Assembly (NCBI GenBank): GCA_020847375.1
Contig: JADLCB010000003.1
Span: 62,001-126,000 of the forward strand
DNA: 64,000 bases
Reading direction: 5' to 3'
DNA from: Phycisphaerales bacterium
Lineage (GTDB): Bacteria; Planctomycetota; Phycisphaerae; Tepidisphaerales; Tepidisphaeraceae
The notes beneath the pieces were generated by a model. It was not told the DNA's origin, did not search any database, and saw only the letters and a program-made list of their open reading frames with translations. Position numbers and translations under genes: made by a program. Positions 28,757 to 37,928 of this stretch are shown here, one piece after another. Position 1 is the first letter of the stretch, and each line of letters opens with the position of its first letter.

Positions 28757-29536
28757 TCAGTCGATCGGAAAATAGTTGCGCGTCAGGGCAATGTCCCTGA
28801 TCAATTCCTCATCCCGCGTCGTGGCGGGGGTTTCCAGGATCAACCACTGATCAAAACCGATCTCCGCCAGCGCCTGCGCACTGGCCTTGTAATCAACCCG
28901 CCCCTGACCCGGCCGGACATCACCCGGCCCGATCTTCGTCTCTTTCATATGCACCTGCCGGATCAAATCACCCTGCAGGCGAATCTGCTGCGGACCATCC
29001 ATGCCAACCCACACGACATTGGCCAGATCAAAATAAACCCCAAACCCATCGGGAACCTTGATGCGATCCGCCATTTCGTGCAGTTGCTCGGCAGCAAGCG
29101 TGCCCTCATAACAGAGCACAACTCCGCGACTGGCCGCCTGGGCGCACAACGGTGCCAGCAGCTCAGCGGTGCGTTTCAACTGGGCTGAGTCATCCCGTGG
29201 ATCATTGGCGAAAAAAAACGGCAGAAGAATCACCTTTGACCCCAGCGCTGCTGCCCATTGAATCGCCACACCAATTTCCCGGATGATGATTGGCTGGCGA
29301 TCAGGCTTGGCAATCAAACCATCTTCGTTATACACACCCAGGCAGACGGATGGCACGACCACGCCCGTGTGTTCAATCAACTTGCGCAACCGGTTCACCC
29401 GCGGATGATTCGGATCTGCCAATTCCTCCAACGACAAATCCGGTTCAATTCCCGCCAGCCCCAGGCGTCTGGCCCGCTCAAAATTCGCGGCATCATCGGC
29501 CGATTTCAGAACCACCTGCATCGTTCCCAGCTTCAT
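28757..29536 (-). CDS. Sugar phosphate isomerase/epimerase-type TIM barrel protein
   Basis: The 259-residue product has the AP-endonuclease-2/xylose-isomerase-like fold: ARRLGLAGIEPDLS, VVVPSVCLGVYNEDG, SKVILLPFFFAND, GVVLCYEGTL, FGVYFDLANVVW, VHMKETKIGPGD. Metal-binding Glu, Asp and His residues of the family are visible in these strands. I chose the ATG at 29536, seven bases after GGAG; the ATG at 29542 is too close to the site. The likely substrate is a sugar or inositol derivative processed by the rest of the cluster. Confidence 0.88.
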   Translation of the reverse strand: MKLGTMQVVLKSADDAANFERARRLGLAGIEPDLSLEELADPNHPRVNRLRKLIEHTGVVVPSVCLGVYNEDGLIAKPDRQPIIIREIGVAIQWAAALGSKVILLPFFFANDPRDDSAQLKRTAELLAPLCAQAASRGVVLCYEGTLAAEQLHEMADRIKVPDGFGVYFDLANVVWVGMDGPQQIRLQGDLIRQVHMKETKIGPGDVRPGQGRVDYKASAQALAEIGFDQWLILETPATTRDEELIRDIALTRNYFPID

Positions 29537-29600
29537 ACTCATGCTCCTGCGTAATTGGTCACTCAACAAATTATGACACTTTCCGTATTTGCAGTCAGTC

Positions 29601-30392
29601 TTATCTGGATAGCGGTTCCCCAACTTTTTCATACAACCGGGCCAGACGGTGGGCGTGCTGGTCATAGGCTGCTTCAAAAAGCTCCCTGGCCCGTTGACGG
29701 CCAACCACCGCGCCGGCGCTGAGTACGGTCGGAGGCTGACCGGCACGGGTCAATCGATCGGCCACCAGTGCCTTGATGCTGTTGATCAAAAGGCAGCCGC
29801 CAATTGTCGATCCCGGCGCTACCGGCGTATCCAATCCTTCGATTTTGACCATCGCATCGCCGACCGGCGCACCGGTATCAAGAATCAAATCGCTGAAATC
29901 CGCGAGCTTGCGCCTGCGGGCGTCGTTGCTGCTGCTTTGCTCAGCATGGGCAACGCTGATGATCGACACGACCTTTACGCCACGCTGCTTGAAACCTTCG
30001 GCCATTTCGATGGGCACGATATTGCAACCACTGGAACTGATAATCAGCGCTGTATCCTGATTACGGATGTCAAAATTGCGCAAAATTCGTCCCGCCAGGC
30101 CACTGACATTTTCCAGAAACATGGCTTGACGCTGGCCATTGGCACCAACCACAAGGTTATGAAACGTCAACGACAGTTCGACAATGGGGTTGAACCCCGG
30201 AAACGACCCATAGCGCGGCCACATCTCCTCAACCATGATGCGCGAATGGCCGCTGGCAAAGACATGCACCATCCGACCGGCCAGGATCGTGGCACTGAAC
30301 CAGTCGGCAGCGAGGTTGATGGCAGGCTGCTGATTCTGAACAACCTCAAGCAGGCCACGGCATTTCTGCAGATAAATTTCGCTGGGTGACAT
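29601..30392 (-). CDS. SIS-domain sugar isomerase-like protein (UPF0309-like)
   Basis: SIS domains bind phosphosugars. The 263 residues contain HVFASGHSRIMVEEMWPRYG and DTALIISSSGCNIVPIEMA, the two Ser-rich phosphate-binding loops. The overall sequence resembles the UPF0309/YckC-like SIS family, which lies next to ROK kinases and N-acetylglucosamine-6-phosphate genes in other bacteria. Here too a ROK protein precedes it by 35 bases. It probably acts on an amino-sugar phosphate, for example a MurNAc or GlcNAc derivative; this is inference. Confidence 0.85.
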   Translation of the reverse strand: MSPSEIYLQKCRGLLEVVQNQQPAINLAADWFSATILAGRMVHVFASGHSRIMVEEMWPRYGSFPGFNPIVELSLTFHNLVVGANGQRQAMFLENVSGLAGRILRNFDIRNQDTALIISSSGCNIVPIEMAEGFKQRGVKVVSIISVAHAEQSSSNDARRRKLADFSDLILDTGAPVGDAMVKIEGLDTPVAPGSTIGGCLLINSIKALVADRLTRAGQPPTVLSAGAVVGRQRARELFEAAYDQHAHRLARLYEKVGEPLSR

Positions 30393-30427
30393 TCGATTAA
30401 ACCTTGAAAATTGCCAGAAATTAACAA

Positions 30428-31330
30428 CTATTTCTGTTCCCGCTCCGCTTGCATCGCCCCATAGGCGGCGCCGACGGCACCGGCCTCACTGCCCAATGCG
30501 GCTGGCACAACACGCACCTGTCTGCCATGCGGCCGCCATTCAAAATCATCCATCATTTCACTCAGGGGAATAAACAAATGATCTCCCGCTGCGGCAATGC
30601 CGCCACCGATAATCACAATTTCCGGATCCACGGCATTGACAATACTGACAATATGCGCTGCCAGCGCCTTGATACTATTCAACCAGACCAACGTGGCAGC
30701 ACCATCTCCCCGGACATAATCCTGAACCAGCTCCTGGGTTGAAGTCCACCGGCCATGGCTGCGCTTTTGCAGCGAATAGTTTCCCATGTGATATTCGATG
30801 GCGCCGGGTGTCATGGCCAGATCACGCGGCCCGTTAAAATCAACACTCATATGCCCCAGATGTCCTGCCCGTCCCAGATGCCCGCGCAATAACCGGCCCT
30901 CACACCAAAGCGCCCCTCCCACACCCGTCCCCAGCGTCAACAAAACGGCATTGCGACTCATCTGAGCTGCGCCGCAGCAAATCTCCCCCAGCAACGCCGC
31001 CTGGGCATCATTGAAAACCGGCACGGGCCGGGTTCTTTGTAAAAACGGCCCCCATTGAAAATTCACCGTGCCTTCCATCTTCCCGCTCATCCACCAGATG
31101 CTATAACCATCCCGGGCGACAATCCCCGGACAACAAACACCCACCCATGCCGCCGGTGCACCACGCCTCTGCTGGATCTGCTGAACCAATTGGCGGACGT
31201 GCGATTTCCACACGTTGTTCGCATCATCCTGGGTCGGCATATTTTGTTCTTCCAGAACCTGACCCGCCGGATCGATCGCCACCGCTTTGATGTTTGTCCC
31301 GCCAATGTCCAGTCCAATCGCGTACTTCAT
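30428..31330 (-). CDS. ROK-family sugar kinase
   Basis: The 300-residue protein has the N-terminal phosphate-1 motif (GLDIGGTNIKAVAID), the phosphate-2 and adenosine region (LTLGTGVGGALW) and a second GGG loop (EIVIIGGGIAAAGDHLF). The HLGHMSVDFNG stretch corresponds to the ROK signature, but the usual zinc-binding CxCGxxGCxE motif is missing, as in some ROK members. There is no DNA-binding domain, so it is a kinase rather than a NagC-like regulator. It lies between SDR and SIS genes and should phosphorylate the sugar. Confidence 0.88.
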   Translation of the reverse strand: MKYAIGLDIGGTNIKAVAIDPAGQVLEEQNMPTQDDANNVWKSHVRQLVQQIQQRRGAPAAWVGVCCPGIVARDGYSIWWMSGKMEGTVNFQWGPFLQRTRPVPVFNDAQAALLGEICCGAAQMSRNAVLLTLGTGVGGALWCEGRLLRGHLGRAGHLGHMSVDFNGPRDLAMTPGAIEYHMGNYSLQKRSHGRWTSTQELVQDYVRGDGAATLVWLNSIKALAAHIVSIVNAVDPEIVIIGGGIAAAGDHLFIPLSEMMDDFEWRPHGRQVRVVPAALGSEAGAVGAAYGAMQAEREQK

Positions 31331-31355
31331 GATTGTTGTCGTTTACAAATGGCAA

Positions 31356-32162
31356 CTACTCCGACCCAACCGGCACGGATTCATGCAACTGACCTTCACT
31401 GACCGACCAGCCGCCGTCAACCGCCAGCACCTGGCCGGTACAGAAGCGCGACGCCTGAGACAAAAAATAAACCGCCGCCGCATCCAGATCATCCGCCTGA
31501 CCAATCCGCCCGCCATCCAGCGGTTGTTTGGTATGGATGAAATGCTGGATCACGGTATCTCCCGCAGCCCGTCGAGCCATGTCGGTCTCGACCAGCGCAG
31601 GCGCAAGCACATTGAACCGGATATTTTTTGGTGCGTAATACGCAGCACAGGTGCGGGTAAAACCAACAATCGCACTCTTGGCGGCGGCATACGCATGAGT
31701 TGCAAAATGTCGCGGTGATGGCGAAGTCGCCAGCACGCTGCCCATGTTCAAAACGCTGCCCCCATCACCTTGTTTCAAAAATTGCCGAACCGCTGCACGA
31801 TTGGACAAAAACAACGAACGTAGGTTGAGATTCAGCGTCTGATCCCAACCCTCATCGGTTATTTCATGCAGCGGCCCGTCCCCAAAACGACGCCCTGAAC
31901 CCCCTGCCACATGGTACAAACCATGAAACGCACCAAAGGCATCCAGCGCAACACGAATTGCCGCAGGAGCCGTCGCTGGATCCGTCGCATCCGACGCCAG
32001 CGCACGACAGCGATTGCCCAGTTGCAATTGCGCTTCTTCGGCTTGTTCTGCATTACGCCCGACAACCACCACCGCCGCACCCTGGGCGATGCACGCCCGG
32101 GCTGCTGAAAGCCCCAAACCCTTGGTACCGCCGATAATCACAATCACCCGGCTGTGAAGCAT
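31356..32162 (-). CDS. Short-chain dehydrogenase/reductase
   Basis: Classical SDR of 268 residues. Visible are the cofactor loop GGTKGLGLSAARAC, the S-Y-K catalytic set (LNMGSVLATSPSP and YAAAKSAIVGFTR, i.e. Y-x-x-x-K) and the C-terminal QVLAVDGGWSVSEG. The likely cofactor is NAD(P). It is the first gene of the eight-gene minus-strand cluster (25-base gap to ROK) and probably the first to be expressed from a promoter in the 166-base gap shared with lysA. Confidence 0.9.
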   Translation of the reverse strand: MLHSRVIVIIGGTKGLGLSAARACIAQGAAVVVVGRNAEQAEEAQLQLGNRCRALASDATDPATAPAAIRVALDAFGAFHGLYHVAGGSGRRFGDGPLHEITDEGWDQTLNLNLRSLFLSNRAAVRQFLKQGDGGSVLNMGSVLATSPSPRHFATHAYAAAKSAIVGFTRTCAAYYAPKNIRFNVLAPALVETDMARRAAGDTVIQHFIHTKQPLDGGRIGQADDLDAAAVYFLSQASRFCTGQVLAVDGGWSVSEGQLHESVPVGSE

Positions 32163-32328
32163 AGTCGTAACAACCTACTGCTTTTATCCGTTGCATGAGA
32201 ATACTTATCATCCAGCCGTCGCAGCAGCTGATATGATTATTCCCTCCAGCCCAGCCCCAATCAAATCCGCTGCCGGCGCGCCGTCACGCATTGCCACAGA
32301 CGCTTGCGGCTGCCACAATCTCCCGACT

Positions 32329-33612
32329 ATGGACTATTTTCAATATAAAAATGGTGAGCTGTATTGCGAAGACCTGCCCGTGGCCAAAATCGCTGCGGAA
32401 GTGGGCACGCCGTTGTACATCTATTCCAAGGCGACTTTTCTGCATCATTACCGCCAGATTGCAACCGCTTTTGCGGAATTGAACCCCACAATCTGTTATT
32501 CCATCAAATCCTGCGGCAACATCAATATCTGCCGGATGCTGGCCGGGGAGGGCTGCGGTTTTGACGTGACCAGCGGCGGCGAGCTTTATCGCGCTCTGCA
32601 GGCCGGCGGTGATGCCAGCAAGATGATCTTTGCCGGTGTCGGTAAAAGTGATGAGGAAATCCGCATGGCCATCGATGCCGGCATTGCCGCTTTCAATCTT
32701 GAAAGCGAGGAGGAAATTGAAAATGTCGATCGTGTCGCGGCGTCCATGAACCGCCAGGCGGTGGGGGCGATTCGCGTCAATCCCGATGTCGATCCCAAAA
32801 CCCACGCCAAAACCACAACCGGGAAAAAAGAGACCAAATTCGGCGTCGATCTGGAGCGGGCGGAGCGCGTTTTTGATCAGTATCGCAATCTCAAGCACTT
32901 GCGCATCGCCGGGATTCATATTCACATCGGTTCGCCCGTTTATGAAATTCAGCCTTACATCGACGCCGTTAATAAAATCACCGCGCTGATCGACCGCCTC
33001 ACTCAGCGTGGTCACAAGATCGAATGGTTTGATGTTGGTGGTGGCTTTGGCGTTAACTACCAACGACCGGATCAGGCGCATCCGATCACCGAACATGCCA
33101 AGGCGCTCGTGCCGCTTTTGAAAGGCAAACCGTACCGCATCGCCTTTGAACCCGGACGCTATATCGCCGGCAATTCCGGCGTACTGCTGACTCAGGTGCT
33201 TTATCGCAAAAAAGGTGGTTCCAAACAGTTCATCATTGTCGATGCCGGGATGAATGACCTGATCCGCCCGACGCTTTACGAAAGTTATCATCACATCTGG
33301 CCCGTTCACCCCACGCCCGACAACGTGCCCGCCCAGCGCAGCGTCGAAACCGTCCCCAATAACGGCGAAGTGGTGGATGTGGTCGGGCCGATCTGTGAAT
33401 CAGGCGACTATCTGGCCAAGGATCGACTATTGCCCCATACGCAGCGCGGCGATTTGTTGTGTGTCTTCACGGCTGGCGCTTACGGGTTTTCCATGAGCAG
33501 CAATTACAACAACCGGCGACGGGCTGCCGAAGTGCTGGTGGATGGCAACAGTTATACGGTGATCCGTCGCCGTGAGAATTATGAAGACCTGGTGGCGCTG
33601 GAACGGGTGTAA
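32329..33612 (+). CDS. lysA: Diaminopimelate decarboxylase
   Basis: PLP enzyme of the alanine-racemase fold that converts meso-diaminopimelate to lysine in the cytoplasm. The PLP lysine lies in CYSIKSCGN (K60). Other motifs are HIHIGSPV, FDVGGGFGVNY, EPGRYIAGNSG, ICESGDYLAKDR and GAYGFSMSSNYN. Starting at ATG 32329 gives 427 residues, the usual length; an in-frame TTG/ATG upstream at 32191 would add 46 residues of non-family sequence. No lysine riboswitch was found in the 166-base upstream gap. Confidence 0.95.
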   Translation: MDYFQYKNGELYCEDLPVAKIAAEVGTPLYIYSKATFLHHYRQIATAFAELNPTICYSIKSCGNINICRMLAGEGCGFDVTSGGELYRALQAGGDASKMIFAGVGKSDEEIRMAIDAGIAAFNLESEEEIENVDRVAASMNRQAVGAIRVNPDVDPKTHAKTTTGKKETKFGVDLERAERVFDQYRNLKHLRIAGIHIHIGSPVYEIQPYIDAVNKITALIDRLTQRGHKIEWFDVGGGFGVNYQRPDQAHPITEHAKALVPLLKGKPYRIAFEPGRYIAGNSGVLLTQVLYRKKGGSKQFIIVDAGMNDLIRPTLYESYHHIWPVHPTPDNVPAQRSVETVPNNGEVVDVVGPICESGDYLAKDRLLPHTQRGDLLCVFTAGAYGFSMSSNYNNRRRAAEVLVDGNSYTVIRRRENYEDLVALERV

Positions 33613-33686
33613 TCGCGCAATCTTCCGCAGCCCACAATCGACGACAACCGCGCAACCGTCCCAGTGGCGGTGGATCAGCCGTTGGT

Positions 33687-34496
33687 TCAGCGTATTGACG
33701 CAGCCTGCATCGCCGCCGGAATAATCACCGCTGCCATCCGGCCGGTGACACCGTTGTCGCGCCGATGCGAATAAAACTCCCCACCGTCGCGCACCGTGCA
33801 GCGGTCGGTGGTGTCGATGCGCTCCTGATCCACGCCAATGGCAACAAGCTGCTGCACCAGTGCCTGACGCAGATCAACCGTGCCCTTGCCATCGGCTCGC
33901 CGGCGGATCGGCGCAGGATCAAACTGCCCGGCAAACTGATCCAGCACTTCGCCCCCGACTTCAAACGCATCAAACCCGATACTCGGTCCGATGGCTGCAA
34001 AAATTCGCCCGGCCGGGCCGAGTAGTCCGGCTGCCTTGGGAACGACTCCCGCCACCACACCGCGCCACCCCGCGTGCACCGCTGCCACACACTGACCATC
34101 ATCCCGACTCAGCAGAACAGGAACGCAATCCGCCACGCGCACCGACGCAACGGTTGAACGATCATCCGTGATAATCGCATCGGCCTTGGCATGACGATCA
34201 AAGGTCACCCCCGATTCAGCCCGGACCACGTGATCACTGTGGACCTGATGAACCTGCAATAATGTGCATCCGCCAGCGCCGATCGCTGTCAGCAGTCGTC
34301 GATAATTTTTTTGGATATTCGCCACGTCATCCTGAACCGGACAACCATTGGGGTTGCCCAGGTTCATCGAGTCAAACGGTGCGCTGCTGACACCACCAAG
34401 GCGCGTGCTGAACGCATGGGCGACGCCCAATGCGTGCAACCGGGGAGAACGATAATACACCAGCCCGTCAGGGTGTTCGATTCGATCCAGTAGCAT
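33687..34496 (-). CDS. pgeF: Peptidoglycan editing factor / multi-copper polyphenol oxidase family (YfiH)
   Basis: The family contains zinc enzymes with adenosine deaminase/phosphorylase or peptidoglycan-editing activity. The 269-residue protein includes FSTRLGGVSSAPFDSMNLG, LLQVHQVHSDHV, ADCVPVLL and AAVHAGWRGVV, with the conserved His/Cys metal ligands. I chose ATG 34496, after AGAGG; the upstream TTG at 34529 is less likely. It follows argJ by about 60 bases on the same strand. Confidence 0.9.
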   Translation of the reverse strand: MLLDRIEHPDGLVYYRSPRLHALGVAHAFSTRLGGVSSAPFDSMNLGNPNGCPVQDDVANIQKNYRRLLTAIGAGGCTLLQVHQVHSDHVVRAESGVTFDRHAKADAIITDDRSTVASVRVADCVPVLLSRDDGQCVAAVHAGWRGVVAGVVPKAAGLLGPAGRIFAAIGPSIGFDAFEVGGEVLDQFAGQFDPAPIRRRADGKGTVDLRQALVQQLVAIGVDQERIDTTDRCTVRDGGEFYSHRRDNGVTGRMAAVIIPAAMQAASIR

Positions 34497-34558
34497 CCGT
34501 GCCTCTTTCGTTGTGATCGGTCGATTCAATCGCGTGTGCTGGCCAGCGCGTTAAAAGT

Positions 34559-35788
34559 TCAAGTGTGATAGTCGGCATTGATACGGATGTAGTCGCGCGA
34601 CAAATCACACGTCCAGACCGTCGCGTGCGCCTTGCCGAGATTGCACACCAGCTCCACCGTTACTTCCTTCGCCGCCAAACTCGTGCTGACGTGCGCCGTA
34701 TCAAAAGTCAGCGGCCGGCCGCGATGAAAAACGCGTGTCCCCTGCAGTGTCAGCGTTGCTTGATCGGGGTTGAAACGAGCACCGCACATCCCTGCGGCTG
34801 AAACGATACGTCCCCAGTTGGGGTCATTGCCGTGCATGGCGCACTTTACCAGTGGCGAATCCGCAATCGCCCGGGCCATCGCCTGGGCATCGGTCGCATT
34901 GACAGCCCCCTTGACCGTGACGGTGACGAGCTTGGTTGCCCCCTCGCCATCGCGGGCGATTTGCTGCGCCAGCGACTGGCAGAGTTCGACCATGGCAGCG
35001 GTGAACTTTTTCAGCGCTGGCGCTGTGTTGATTTTGGCGCCGCTAAGCCCTGACGCCAGAACTACGGCGGTATCATTGGTACTCGTGTGGTTATCGATGG
35101 TTACGCAGTTGAAACTGCTGTCGGTTGCCAGCGCCAGTGCTTTGCGCAAGGCGGCGGGGGCGATATCCGCATCGGTACACAGATACGCCAGCATGGTCGC
35201 ATGTAGCGGACTGCCGGCTTTGCCCGGTAGCGCCATGTGCGGCCCGATCATGCCGCTACCCTTGCACACACCGGCCAGCGTAACAACCTGGCGACCGATT
35301 TTGATCGTGGCGGCCGCCGCTTTGCGCGTCAGGTCAGTGGTGAGAATCGAATCGGCAAAACGTTCGGCGTGCTCAGCGCTGTCACCCAGATCAGCCCCAG
35401 CGGCGCGAATACCCGTTTCGACTTTTGCCATGGGCATGAGATGACCGATCACACCGGTGGACGAAGGCAGAATCATCCGCTCATCACAACCAACCACTTG
35501 CGCGGCAATCGAACACATCGCCAGCGCATCGATTTCGCCCTGACGGCCGGTGCAGGCATTGGCATTGCCGGAATTGACCACAACGCCGCGCAGACGGCCA
35601 CCGGCGATATGCTCGCGCCCGATCTTGATCGGCGCAGCAAAAACCTTGTTCGTGGTAAAAACGGCAGCGGCGCTGGCTGCGCGCTGGCAAACCAGCAGCC
35701 CCACATCCGGAACATTGCGCCGCTTGATGCCGGCGTGTGTGGCCCCGGCGACAAAACCACGGGGGCTGAGAAGATGAAGCGCTGCCAT
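34559..35788 (-). CDS. argJ: Bifunctional glutamate N-acetyltransferase / amino-acid acetyltransferase
   Basis: ArgJ makes N-acetylglutamate and recycles the acetyl group from N-acetylornithine in arginine synthesis; it self-cleaves before a threonine that then acts as nucleophile. Visible are GVVVNSGNANACTG, MILPSSTGVIG, KGSGMIGPHMA and ATMLAYLCTDADI (nucleophile T198), plus FNCVTIDNHTSTND. About 10 residues (LPGKAGSPLH) separate GPHMA from ATML, where most ArgJ read GPNMATML directly. Despite this the family identity is firm. It is followed by pgeF and preceded by tmk. Confidence 0.93.
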   Translation of the reverse strand: MAALHLLSPRGFVAGATHAGIKRRNVPDVGLLVCQRAASAAAVFTTNKVFAAPIKIGREHIAGGRLRGVVVNSGNANACTGRQGEIDALAMCSIAAQVVGCDERMILPSSTGVIGHLMPMAKVETGIRAAGADLGDSAEHAERFADSILTTDLTRKAAAATIKIGRQVVTLAGVCKGSGMIGPHMALPGKAGSPLHATMLAYLCTDADIAPAALRKALALATDSSFNCVTIDNHTSTNDTAVVLASGLSGAKINTAPALKKFTAAMVELCQSLAQQIARDGEGATKLVTVTVKGAVNATDAQAMARAIADSPLVKCAMHGNDPNWGRIVSAAGMCGARFNPDQATLTLQGTRVFHRGRPLTFDTAHVSTSLAAKEVTVELVCNLGKAHATVWTCDLSRDYIRINADYHT

Positions 35789-35898
35789 AACTGCCTTTCA
35801 ATCAAAATTGCTGATGCTTAACTCGTGAATAATTGCCTGATAACCGTCCCGGTGGCCGTTGCGCCGACCGGTGTACGATACGAATGGGGCATGTCCGA

Positions 35899-36522
35899 TT
35901 AAAGCGTCTGGATGATCTGCCAGATTTCCTCGTGGATCGTCGCAATGTCCCGATCCGCCCGGATCAAACGATAGCGCTGCGGCTCGATGGAAGCCAGCAC
36001 CCGGAAATTTTGGCGCACCATCTCATGATACTCCAGCGGGCGCTGTTCGATCCGGTCTTTCTCGCGCTGCACACGGGCCAGGCTCTGCTCGGCTGGGATA
36101 TCAAGAATAATGGTCAGATCCGGCCAGCGCCCCTGCACCGCCACTTCCGCCACCTCCCGAATTTCTTCACCGGTCAAATCCTCCCCGCCAAGTTGATACG
36201 CCAGTGTTGAGGAGACGAAGCGATCTGAAATCACCAGCTTGCCGCTTTCCAGCGCCGGCGTGATGAGCTGGCTCATGAGCTGCGCCCGGGCCGCCATGTA
36301 CAGGAGCATCTCGCAGCGCATGCTCATTTCGGTATGTTCCTTATCCAGCAGAATCTGACGGATACGCTCGCCAATGCGCGTGGTGCCGGGATCGCGCACC
36401 AGCAGGGCTGGAATGCCACTCTGGATCAACCGATCGCGCAAGAGCTGGGTCTGGGTGCTTTTGCCACACCCTTCGGTTCCATCCAGAACAATGAACTTGG
36501 CACTGAGATTGCTGGTTTCCAT
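35899..36522 (-). CDS. tmk: Thymidylate kinase
   Basis: Phosphorylates dTMP to dTDP for DNA synthesis. The 207-residue protein has a P-loop (GTEGCGKST, residues 15-23), the DRF/VSSTLAYQ base-binding stretch and a LID-like region (EKDRIEQRPLEYHEMV). The ATG at 36522 follows GGTGGA and gives the family length; a longer in-frame start at 36627 overlaps the galK start region and is unlikely. It is divergent from galK, with 105 bases between the starts, and followed by argJ after 110 bases. Confidence 0.93.
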   Translation of the reverse strand: METSNLSAKFIVLDGTEGCGKSTQTQLLRDRLIQSGIPALLVRDPGTTRIGERIRQILLDKEHTEMSMRCEMLLYMAARAQLMSQLITPALESGKLVISDRFVSSTLAYQLGGEDLTGEEIREVAEVAVQGRWPDLTIILDIPAEQSLARVQREKDRIEQRPLEYHEMVRQNFRVLASIEPQRYRLIRADRDIATIHEEIWQIIQTL

Positions 36523-36627
36523 CAGATTCCACCGCCAAAAAGTATCTGCTCGGCGACGATTATAGCAAGTGCGATGAGTAACGTCGCTCACTTGACCATT
36601 ACCCGTCACCAACCATACTTTGACCAC

Positions 36628-37797
36628 ATGGAATCATCCTACGAACCTCTCAAGGATTCTTTCACCCGGACTTTTGGTGAAGGCGGGCGGCTGGTGGTCG
36701 TGCGCTCGCCCGGCCGGGTCAACCTGATCGGCGAACATACCGACTATAATGACGGGTTTGTTTTTCCCATGGCCATCCAGCCGCAGGTCAGCTTCGTCTG
36801 CCGAGGTCGGGAAGATGGTCTGGTGCGCGTGACCAGCACCGCTTTTCCCGATGAAATGGTGGAATTCTCCATCCAGACGGCCATCACCAAAGCTCAGCCA
36901 ACCTGGGCCAATTACGTCCGCGGCGTGGCCAGCGAACTCAAAAAAGCGGGCATCCCGCTGATCGGGATGGATGTCCAGCTCAGCAACACCCTGCCCGTCG
37001 GCGGCGGTTTGTCCAGCAGCGCTGCCATCGAAGTGGGTACGGCACTCTGTTTTCTGGCGCTGGCGGGTCTGGAGATGGACGTGGCGCGGTTGGCGCTTTT
37101 GTGTCAGCAGGCCGAGCACAATTTCGCCGATGTCCCCTGCGGGATCATGGACCAGATGATCGTCAGCTCCGCCCGCCAGGGGCACGCGACGTTGTATGAC
37201 TGTCGCCAGGGGACGCGGGTCTATGTCCCGCTGAACAGCCAGGAACTGCGGGTGGTGATCGTCAACACCATGGTCAAACACGAGCTGACCGGAAGCGAAT
37301 ATGCCGACCGCCGCAACCAGTGCCAGATGGGCGTTGCCCATTTCGCCCGCGCCAATCCCAAAATCAAAGCCCTGCGCGATGTCAGCTTGGCGCAACTCGA
37401 ATCAGCCAAAGGTGAATTATCCGATTTGATCTACCGGCGCTGCCGCCATGTCGTAAGTGAAAATCTGCGCACCACCGAGGCGGCGACCGCCCTATCCAAC
37501 CATCAATACGAGCGCGCCGGCGCGCTGATGGTGCAAAGTCACAACAGCCTGCGCGATGATTACGAGGTCTCCGTACCCGAGCTGGATTATCTGGTTGAAC
37601 AGGCGATGCAGATCAAGGGTGTTTACGGGGCGCGCATGACAGGCGGCGGGTTTGGTGGATGTATCGTGGCGCTGGTTCAACCGCGCAGCGTGGATGAGTT
37701 GACAACCCAACTGGAACAGAAATATCAGGATCGCTTCGGGATTCAACCGACCGCTTTTGTCACCACCGCCACGGCTGGCGCTTCGCGGGTGGAATGA
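36628..37797 (+). CDS. galK: Galactokinase (GHMP family)
   Basis: Phosphorylates galactose (or a related sugar) at C1 with ATP. The 389 residues carry the substrate signature RSPGRVNLIGEHTDYNDG (26-43), the ATP loop LPVGGGLSSSAA (122-133), MDQMIVSSARQGHA and the C-terminal MTGGGFGGCIVAL. Length and motifs match GalK. The family also contains N-acetylgalactosamine kinases, so the exact sugar is not certain. No other Leloir genes are adjacent; neighbours are tmk and trpD. Confidence 0.92.
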   Translation: MESSYEPLKDSFTRTFGEGGRLVVVRSPGRVNLIGEHTDYNDGFVFPMAIQPQVSFVCRGREDGLVRVTSTAFPDEMVEFSIQTAITKAQPTWANYVRGVASELKKAGIPLIGMDVQLSNTLPVGGGLSSSAAIEVGTALCFLALAGLEMDVARLALLCQQAEHNFADVPCGIMDQMIVSSARQGHATLYDCRQGTRVYVPLNSQELRVVIVNTMVKHELTGSEYADRRNQCQMGVAHFARANPKIKALRDVSLAQLESAKGELSDLIYRRCRHVVSENLRTTEAATALSNHQYERAGALMVQSHNSLRDDYEVSVPELDYLVEQAMQIKGVYGARMTGGGFGGCIVALVQPRSVDELTTQLEQKYQDRFGIQPTAFVTTATAGASRVE

Positions 37798-37810
37798 ATC
37801 GTGTCGCCTG

Positions 37811-37842
37811 GGTTGCGCCAGCGCTCCTGAACCCGCGCAACC
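37811..37842. repeat. Inverted repeat between galK and trpD
   Basis: GGTTGCGC and GCGCAACC form an 8-bp perfect stem with a 16-base loop. No T tract follows on either strand, so this is at best a rho-dependent or weak terminator of galK. Confidence 0.4.
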
Positions 37843-37928
37843 ATCGGAAACCCGGAATTTCAACCGCTGCGATACCAGCCGCGCCCGGGTAGTTCGCTCA
37901 ACAGCCATGATGGGATAGAATCAACGCC

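Noticed and set aside
32163-32328. Lysine riboswitch before lysA
   Set aside because: The gap is only 166 bases and shows none of the conserved junction sequence or multi-helix layout.
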